A program made the translations under genes and the position numbers. The notes below the pieces were generated by a model. That model saw only the letters and a list, made by a program, of their open reading frames with translations. It had not been told where the DNA came from and did not search any database. Of a stretch of DNA of 20,270 nucleotides, positions 14,656-20,270 are shown piece by piece (the stretch's first letter is position 1; each line of letters starts with the position of its first letter). Source of the stretch: SVTX01 sp045658225 (lineage in GTDB: Bacteria > Bacillota > Clostridia > Oscillospirales > CAG-272); contig JAZOUO010000015.1 in NCBI GenBank assembly GCA_045658225.1, forward strand, positions 1 through 20,270, given 5' to 3'.

Positions 14656-15276
14656 TTGAACAAGGTAAAAATAGCGGTATTGGTTTCGGGCGGCGGGACT
14701 AATCTGCAAGCGATAATAGACTACGCAAAAGAGGGCCATATCCCTCACGGCGAGCTTGCGCTCGTGCTTTCGGACAAGCCCGGCGCGTACGCGCTCACAC
14801 GCGCGACGATGAACAACATTCCCACAGCAGTCGTATGCAAAAAAGAATGTTCGTCACAAGCGGAGTTTGAAGAAAAAATGATTGCCGAGCTTGAGGCACA
14901 TGGTATAGAGATGATAGTTCTCGCGGGATTTTTGTGCATACTTACCGAGAATTTCGTAAAGAAATATCCAGAGAGAATAATAAACGTTCATCCGTCTCTT
15001 ACCCCCGCGTTTTGCGGCAAAGGATATTATGGACTAAAGGTGCATAAGGCGGCGCTTGATTACGGAGTTAAGGTCACGGGCGCGACGGTGCATTTTGTAA
15101 ACGAGGTTCCCGACGGTGGAAAAATAATTTTGCAGAAATCCGTTATGATACGCAAGGACGAAACACCCGAAAGTCTCCAAATGCATGTTATGAGAAATGC
15201 GGAGTGGGTAATTTTGCCTCGCGCGGTCGAAATGGTTGCAAAGAGAATAAGAAAAGGGGGAGAGCTTGAGGAATGA
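14656..15276 (+). CDS. purN: Phosphoribosylglycinamide formyltransferase
   Basis: 206 residues from TTG 14656. The enzyme transfers the formyl of 10-formyl-THF to GAR. KIAVLVSGGGTNLQAI opens the Rossmann-like fold immediately after the proposed start, as is usual. The catalytic trio is present: Asn110 and His112 in INVHPSL and Asp153 in VPDGGKII, with GVKVTGATVHFV between. Length fits the roughly 200-residue family. An odd touch is PAFCGKGYYG in place of the common PAFPG-type loop, a variant I believe is frequent in clostridia. The 3' end overlaps purD by four bases (ATGA), so the two are coupled. It connects this operon with the folate pool served by MetF and MetH. Confidence 0.95.
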   Translation: MNKVKIAVLVSGGGTNLQAIIDYAKEGHIPHGELALVLSDKPGAYALTRATMNNIPTAVVCKKECSSQAEFEEKMIAELEAHGIEMIVLAGFLCILTENFVKKYPERIINVHPSLTPAFCGKGYYGLKVHKAALDYGVKVTGATVHFVNEVPDGGKIILQKSVMIRKDETPESLQMHVMRNAEWVILPRAVEMVAKRIRKGGELEE

Positions 15277-16538
15277 AGATAATGGTCGTAGGTGGCGGCG
15301 GGCGTGAGCACGCCATCATAAAAAAACTCAAGGAAAATAAGTCCATTGAGACAATTTATGCGCTCCCCGGAAACGGCGGTATAGCACAGGACGCAATTTG
15401 TGTGAATATCGGAGCAAAAGAGATTCACCAAATAGTTGAATTCGCACTTGAAAACAAAATAGATTTCGCAGTCGTTGCTCCCGACGATCCTCTGGTACTC
15501 GGAGCAGTTGATGCACTTGAGGCGAAGGGTATAAAGTGCTTTGGCCCTCGCGCGAATGCGGCGATAATCGAGGGAAGTAAGGTGTTCTCAAAGAACCTTA
15601 TGAAAAAATACAACATTCCCACGGCTACATACGAGGTGTTCTCAAACGCGGCTGATGCGCTTGAATACTTAAAGGACGCGCCCATCCCCACAGTCATCAA
15701 GGCGGACGGCTTGGCGCTCGGCAAGGGTGTTGTAATTGCTATGACACGTGATGAGGCGTGTGACGCAGTCAAGTCCATTATGGAGGACAAGGTGTTTGGC
15801 GCAAGCGGAAACAATATAGTCATTGAGGAATTCCTCACGGGCCCTGAGGTATCCGTGCTTGCGTTTACCGACGGCTTGACGCTCGTACCTATGGTATCCT
15901 CAATGGACCACAAGCGCGCTCTTGACGGAGACTGTGGACTTAACACGGGCGGTATGGGTACGGTAGCTCCCAACCCTTACTATACAAAGGGTGTTGCCGA
16001 CGAGTGTATGGAAAGAATTTTCCTGCCCACTATGGCGGCAATGAATGCAGAGGGAAGGACATTTAAGGGATGTCTTTATTTCGGTCTTATGATAACTCCT
16101 GACGGACCTAAGGTGATTGAGTATAACTGCCGCTTCGGTGACCCCGAAACGCAGGTAGTGCTTCCGCTTCTCGACTCCGACCTGCTCACAATTATGCAAG
16201 CGGTATCTGACGAGAGACTGTCCGAGGTTGAGGTCAATTTCTCTGGTGACTCTGCGTGCTGTGTTATCGGCGCGTCGCAGGGCTATCCCGGGAAGTACGA
16301 GTCGGGCAATGAGATAACAGTCAACGGCGAGATAGACGGTCAGCTTTATATCGCGGGCGCGAAAATCACGGACGGAAAGCTTGTGAATGCAGGCGGACGC
16401 GTGCTTGGAGTCACGGCAAGAGCCGACAATCTTGATGCCGCAATTACTAAGGCATACAACGAAATAACAAAGGTTAATTTTTCAAATATGTACTACCGCC
16501 GCGATATTGGCCAGCGCGCGCTCAAAGCGTTGAAATAA
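15273..16538 (+). CDS. purD: Phosphoribosylamine-glycine ligase (GAR synthetase)
   Basis: 421 residues. An ATP-grasp enzyme that joins phosphoribosylamine and glycine. The N-terminal GGGGREHAI and PGNGGIAQ bind the substrate phosphate. KADGLALGKGV, EEFLTGPEVSVLAF, DHKRALDGDCGLNTGGMG and the metal-binding EYNCRFGDPETQ form the ATP-grasp core, and YRRDIGQRAL closes the C-terminal domain. Length is typical and nothing is missing. ATG 15273 overlaps the purN stop (ATGA). It consumes the labile product of the PurF step, so its supply depends on the unusual purF-like protein upstream or on a second PurF elsewhere. Confidence 0.97.
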   Translation: MKIMVVGGGGREHAIIKKLKENKSIETIYALPGNGGIAQDAICVNIGAKEIHQIVEFALENKIDFAVVAPDDPLVLGAVDALEAKGIKCFGPRANAAIIEGSKVFSKNLMKKYNIPTATYEVFSNAADALEYLKDAPIPTVIKADGLALGKGVVIAMTRDEACDAVKSIMEDKVFGASGNNIVIEEFLTGPEVSVLAFTDGLTLVPMVSSMDHKRALDGDCGLNTGGMGTVAPNPYYTKGVADECMERIFLPTMAAMNAEGRTFKGCLYFGLMITPDGPKVIEYNCRFGDPETQVVLPLLDSDLLTIMQAVSDERLSEVEVNFSGDSACCVIGASQGYPGKYESGNEITVNGEIDGQLYIAGAKITDGKLVNAGGRVLGVTARADNLDAAITKAYNEITKVNFSNMYYRRDIGQRALKALK

Positions 16539-16549
16539 GGAGAGATAAG

Positions 16550-19500
16550 ATGGTTTACAGAATATATGTAGAAAAGAAAACGGGACTTGATCATGAGGCA
16601 AAGTCGCTTATGTCCGACCTTTGCGGTCTCCTTGGTATAGAAGGACTTAAAGATCTCCGCGTGCTCAACAGATATGACGTTGAGAATATTGAAAATCAGC
16701 TTTTTGACTATGCGGTAAACACCGTATTTTCCGAGCCTCAGCTTGATAACGTAAGCCGCGCGCTTGACTGCGAGGGTGCTACCGTATTTGCGGTTGAATA
16801 TCTCCCCGGTCAGTTTGACCAGAGAGCAGACTCTGCGGCGCAGTGCATACAGATCATCTCTTGCGGTGACAGACCCACTGTTAAGACTGCTAAGGTATAT
16901 ATGCTTTACGGCGACCTGTCCGATGAGGATGTTGCCGTTATAAAGAAGTACGTCATTAACCCAGTTGAGAGCAGAGAGGCGTCGCTCGAGATGCCCAATA
17001 CTCTTAAAATGGACTATGAGATTCCTGAGAGCGTTGCAACGCTTGATGGCTTTACATCTCTTGACGAGGCAGGACTTGCGGCGTTCATCAAGGCTCGCGG
17101 ACTTGCTATGGATATTGACGACATAAAGTTCTGTCAGGGCTATTTCAAGGACGAGGGCAGAGATCCCACTATCACCGAGATAAAGATGATAGACACCTAT
17201 TGGTCCGACCACTGCCGTCACACCACGTTTTTGACTACTATTGACAGCGTTGAATTTGAGGACGACCTGCTCCAGCGCGCATATAACGACTATATTGACG
17301 TAAGAGCGCAGCTCGGCAGAACAAAGCCCGTAAATCTTATGGATATTGCGACTATCGCAACTCGTTATCTAAAGGCAACGGGATGCTTGCCTCACCTTGA
17401 CGAGTCCGAGGAAATAAACGCTTGTACCGTTAAGATAAAGGTTGATTTTGACGGTGAGTGCGAGGATTGGCTCTTGCTCTTCAAGAACGAGACGCACAAT
17501 CACCCCACGGAAATTGAGCCCTTCGGCGGTGCGGCGACCTGTATCGGCGGTGCGATACGTGACCCTCTTTCAGGACGCTCGTATGTTTACGCGGCTATGC
17601 GTGTGACGGGTGCGGGCAACCCCTTGACCCCCGTATCCGAGACTATAAAGGGTAAGCTTCCCCAGAGAAAAATCGTTACTACCGCGGCGGCAGGATATTC
17701 CTCTTACGGAAACCAGATAGGACTTGCCACAGGTCAGGTTGACGAGCTTTATCACGACGGCTACGTTGCAAAGAGAATGGAGATAGGTGCGGTAATTGCG
17801 GCAGCTCCTGCAAAGAACGTAAGACGCGAATGTCCCGAGGACGGCGACATAGTAATTCTTCTTGGCGGAAGAACGGGACGTGACGGATGTGGCGGTGCTA
17901 CGGGCTCGTCGAAATCTCATACTCTCGAGTCGCTTGAGACCTGCGGTGCAGAGGTACAGAAGGGAAATGCACCCGAGGAGAGAAAGCTTCAGAGACTTTT
18001 CCGCAACCCCGAAGCATCCTCACTTATAAAGAGATGCAACGACTTTGGCGCGGGCGGCGTGTCGGTTGCAGTCGGCGAGCTTGCAGACGGACTTGACATA
18101 GACCTCAATGCAGTTCCCAAAAAGTACGAGGGACTTGACGGCACAGAGCTTGCTATATCTGAGTCACAGGAGAGAATGGCAGTTGTTGTCGAGGCGGGCG
18201 ACGTTGAACGCTTCAGAGCGCTTGCAGATAGCGAAAACCTTGAGACAAGCGTAGTTGCGACTGTCACGGCAGATCCCAGACTCCGCATGAAGTGGAACGG
18301 CAAATACATCGTTGATATATCCCGTGAATTCCTCAACTCCAACGGAGCTGAAAAGCACATAAATATCAAGCCCGCAGTATGCGGTGACTTTGATAGAGTT
18401 ATAGATAAGGATACAAGCTTCTCCGACCTCTACTATGCTCTTGCGACAGACCTCAATATCTGCTCCAAGCGCGGACTGAGTGAGAGATTTGACTCCACCA
18501 TCGGCGCGGGAACAGTGCTTATGCCTTTCGGCGGTAAGCATCAGCAGACTCCCATTCAGGCAATGGTACACAAGATATCCGCAGAGGATAAGTTTACAAA
18601 CACCTGCTCGCTTATGGCTTGGGGATATAACCCCTATATTGCGGAAAAGTCGCCCTTCCACGCGTCTTACTATGCAGTTGTTGAGTCTGTTTCCAAGCTT
18701 ATCGCTACGGGCGCGGAATTCAAGGACGTATATCTCACTTTCCAGGAATATATGGAAAAGCCCGGTCGTGATGCAGCACGTTGGGGCAAGCCCCTCGCGG
18801 CTCTTCTCGGAGCATTCGAGGCGCAGGCAGACCTTCGCATCGCGGCTATCGGCGGTAAGGACTCTATGAGTGGTACGTTTGAGGATATTGACGTTCCTCC
18901 CACGCTCGTGTCCTTTGCAGTCACCACGACGGACTCCAAGTATATAGTTTCCCCCGAGTTCAAAGCACCCTGCCATAAGGTAGTGATGCTCACACCCGAA
19001 TATAATTCTGACAGACTTCCTGTGACAAAGTCGCTCTTGTCTGTATTTGATAAGGTCTCTACTCTTGTAAAAGAGGGCAAGGCGGTAGCAGTCTATACCC
19101 CCACGTACGGCGGTGTTGCTGAGGCGATACTCAAGATGTCTATCGGTAATGGTATAGGCTTTGCATACGACAAGGACTTCACGCGCGAGGATATGCTCTC
19201 CTATAAGTACGGTTCGTTTGTTGTAGAGCTTGCTTGTGACTGTGACGTATCTGGCGAGAATTATTCCGTTAAGACTGTCGGCTGCACTGTGGCTGACGAG
19301 GTTATCTCCAGTGCCGAGGGAGTAGTTGCTATTCCCGAAATACAGAAGGCTTACGAGGATAAGCTTGAGAGCGTTTACAGCTGTAATATAAAGAGCGAGG
19401 GCAAGGATATTCCCGTAGTTAGCTACACAGGGGCGGCAAAGGCAAAGAGTGCAAGCATACTCACAGCAAAGCCCAAGGTGCTTATTCCCGTATTCCCCGG

Positions 19501-20269
19501 CACGAACTGCGAGTATGACACCGCAAAGGCGTTCACAAAGGCGGGCGCTGAGGCTGAAATAGTGGTTATCAAGAACCTCAATAGCAAGGCAATTTCCGAC
19601 TCTGTTGATTACTTTGCGAATGCTGTAAAGTCTGCGCAGATGATATTTATCCCCGGCGGTTTCTCGGGCGGAGACGAGCCCGACGGATCGGGTAAGTTTA
19701 TCACCGCGTTCTTCAGAAACGCGCAGGTCAAGGACGCAGTCCACGAGTTGCTCAAAAACAGAGACGGTCTTATGGCAGGTATCTGTAACGGCTTCCAGGC
19801 TCTTATCAAGCTCGGTCTTGTACCTTACGGCGAGATAATTGACACCGACGAGAACTGTCCCACTCTGACATTTAACACGATAGGCAGACACCAGTCCAGA
19901 ATCGTTCGCACACGTGTTTGTACGGATAAGTCTCCTTGGCTTGCTCACACAAATGTTGGCGACGTATACAATGTGCCGATATCTCACGGCGAGGGACGTT
20001 TCCTCTGCAGTGAGGAGCTTCTCTGTAAGCTTTCAAGAAACGGTCAGATAATCACACAGTATGTTGACCTTGCAGGACACCCCACGGACAACATTCTCCA
20101 CAATCCCAACAATTCCGCGTGGGCGGTAGAGGGCATCTGCTCTCCCGACGGACGCGTGCTTGGTAAGATGGGACACTCCGAGCGTAAGGGAGAGTTCCTC
20201 TACAAGAACGTTGATGGCAATTACGATATGGGTCTGTTTGAGTCTGCGGTTGAATATTATAAGATCTGA
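16550..20269 (+). CDS. purL: Phosphoribosylformylglycinamidine synthase, single-chain (PurS-PurL-PurQ fused)
   Basis: 1239 residues, complete; the stop ends one base before the window does. It converts FGAR and glutamine to FGAM. Regions in order: a PurS-like N-terminus (about 1-150); a linker with TYWSDHCRHTTF; the ATP-binding core with NETHNHP (313-319) and EPFGGAATCIGGAIRD; a second PurM-like half (FGAGGVSVAVGELADG, then AIGGKDSMSGTF); and a class I glutaminase from about residue 970 (VFPGTNCEYDT, IPGGFSGGDEPDGSG) with nucleophile Cys1079 in GICNGFQAL and His1146-x-Glu1148 in SHGEGRF. It resembles the clostridial/streptococcal long form (TIGR01857-like, from memory) rather than the proteobacterial one. 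AAGGAG (16537-16542) overlaps the purD stop, 7 bases before ATG. Confidence 0.97.
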   Translation: MVYRIYVEKKTGLDHEAKSLMSDLCGLLGIEGLKDLRVLNRYDVENIENQLFDYAVNTVFSEPQLDNVSRALDCEGATVFAVEYLPGQFDQRADSAAQCIQIISCGDRPTVKTAKVYMLYGDLSDEDVAVIKKYVINPVESREASLEMPNTLKMDYEIPESVATLDGFTSLDEAGLAAFIKARGLAMDIDDIKFCQGYFKDEGRDPTITEIKMIDTYWSDHCRHTTFLTTIDSVEFEDDLLQRAYNDYIDVRAQLGRTKPVNLMDIATIATRYLKATGCLPHLDESEEINACTVKIKVDFDGECEDWLLLFKNETHNHPTEIEPFGGAATCIGGAIRDPLSGRSYVYAAMRVTGAGNPLTPVSETIKGKLPQRKIVTTAAAGYSSYGNQIGLATGQVDELYHDGYVAKRMEIGAVIAAAPAKNVRRECPEDGDIVILLGGRTGRDGCGGATGSSKSHTLESLETCGAEVQKGNAPEERKLQRLFRNPEASSLIKRCNDFGAGGVSVAVGELADGLDIDLNAVPKKYEGLDGTELAISESQERMAVVVEAGDVERFRALADSENLETSVVATVTADPRLRMKWNGKYIVDISREFLNSNGAEKHINIKPAVCGDFDRVIDKDTSFSDLYYALATDLNICSKRGLSERFDSTIGAGTVLMPFGGKHQQTPIQAMVHKISAEDKFTNTCSLMAWGYNPYIAEKSPFHASYYAVVESVSKLIATGAEFKDVYLTFQEYMEKPGRDAARWGKPLAALLGAFEAQADLRIAAIGGKDSMSGTFEDIDVPPTLVSFAVTTTDSKYIVSPEFKAPCHKVVMLTPEYNSDRLPVTKSLLSVFDKVSTLVKEGKAVAVYTPTYGGVAEAILKMSIGNGIGFAYDKDFTREDMLSYKYGSFVVELACDCDVSGENYSVKTVGCTVADEVISSAEGVVAIPEIQKAYEDKLESVYSCNIKSEGKDIPVVSYTGAAKAKSASILTAKPKVLIPVFPGTNCEYDTAKAFTKAGAEAEIVVIKNLNSKAISDSVDYFANAVKSAQMIFIPGGFSGGDEPDGSGKFITAFFRNAQVKDAVHELLKNRDGLMAGICNGFQALIKLGLVPYGEIIDTDENCPTLTFNTIGRHQSRIVRTRVCTDKSPWLAHTNVGDVYNVPISHGEGRFLCSEELLCKLSRNGQIITQYVDLAGHPTDNILHNPNNSAWAVEGICSPDGRVLGKMGHSERKGEFLYKNVDGNYDMGLFESAVEYYKI

Positions 20270-20270
20270 T

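Noticed and set aside
13590..14663. 357-codon open frame on the minus strand across purM
   Set aside because: Antisense to purM, no domain and no ribosome site; a shadow of the sense codon pattern.
18164..19987. 607-codon open frame on the minus strand inside purL
   Set aside because: It lies fully antisense to a complete, motif-rich PurL; its translation has no recognisable domain and is rich in Cys/Arg/Leu as expected from codon bias of the sense gene.

Overview
The window reads as the chromosome of an anaerobic, gut-type member of the Clostridia (Firmicutes). This is inferred from family variants: a long single-chain clade II-type PurL, a B12-dependent MetH with a separate activation protein, an Fe-S-type PurF relative, a DUF1934 (YwiB-like) protein, a SERCA-like bacterial Ca2+-ATPase, strong GGAGG Shine-Dalgarno sites and consensus sigma-A promoters. 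I see no phage, transposase, CRISPR array, rRNA or tRNA. No gene-free stretch exceeds 300 bases.

Left third, minus strand (1-6325): a probable four-gene operon transcribed leftwards from an excellent promoter (TTGAAA-N17-TATAAT, 6325-6297). It holds a P-type Ca2+-ATPase, a cardiolipin synthase, a secreted 5'-nucleotidase-type lipoprotein and an aldo/keto reductase cut by the left edge. Gaps are 15 to 28 bases. The first three act at or outside the membrane.

Middle, plus strand (6418-10463): a methionine/one-carbon operon: metF, a stand-alone MetH activation-domain protein, and a metH that lacks that domain. Together they make 5-methyl-THF and use it to methylate homocysteine. The operon ends in two strong hairpins. 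A monocistronic DUF1934 gene with its own consensus promoter and terminator-like palindrome follows.

Right half, plus strand (11245-20270): a purine operon in the order purE, purF-like, purM, purN, purD, purL. purC, purB and purH are not present. Two points stand out. (1) The leader between the promoter and purE encodes a 30-codon ORF with a perfect Shine-Dalgarno, and its stop codon lies inside an intrinsic terminator; this looks like a translation-coupled attenuator. (2) The purF-like protein begins MGGFFG instead of M-C-G and has lost the glutaminase nucleophile and oxyanion residues, while keeping the PRPP-binding loop and four cysteines placed like Fe-S ligands. A 121-bp element with imperfect terminal inverted repeats, possibly mobile, sits exactly between the purF-like stop codon and purM.

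Folate one-carbon units link the last two blocks: MetF/MetH use methylene- and methyl-THF, and PurN uses 10-formyl-THF.
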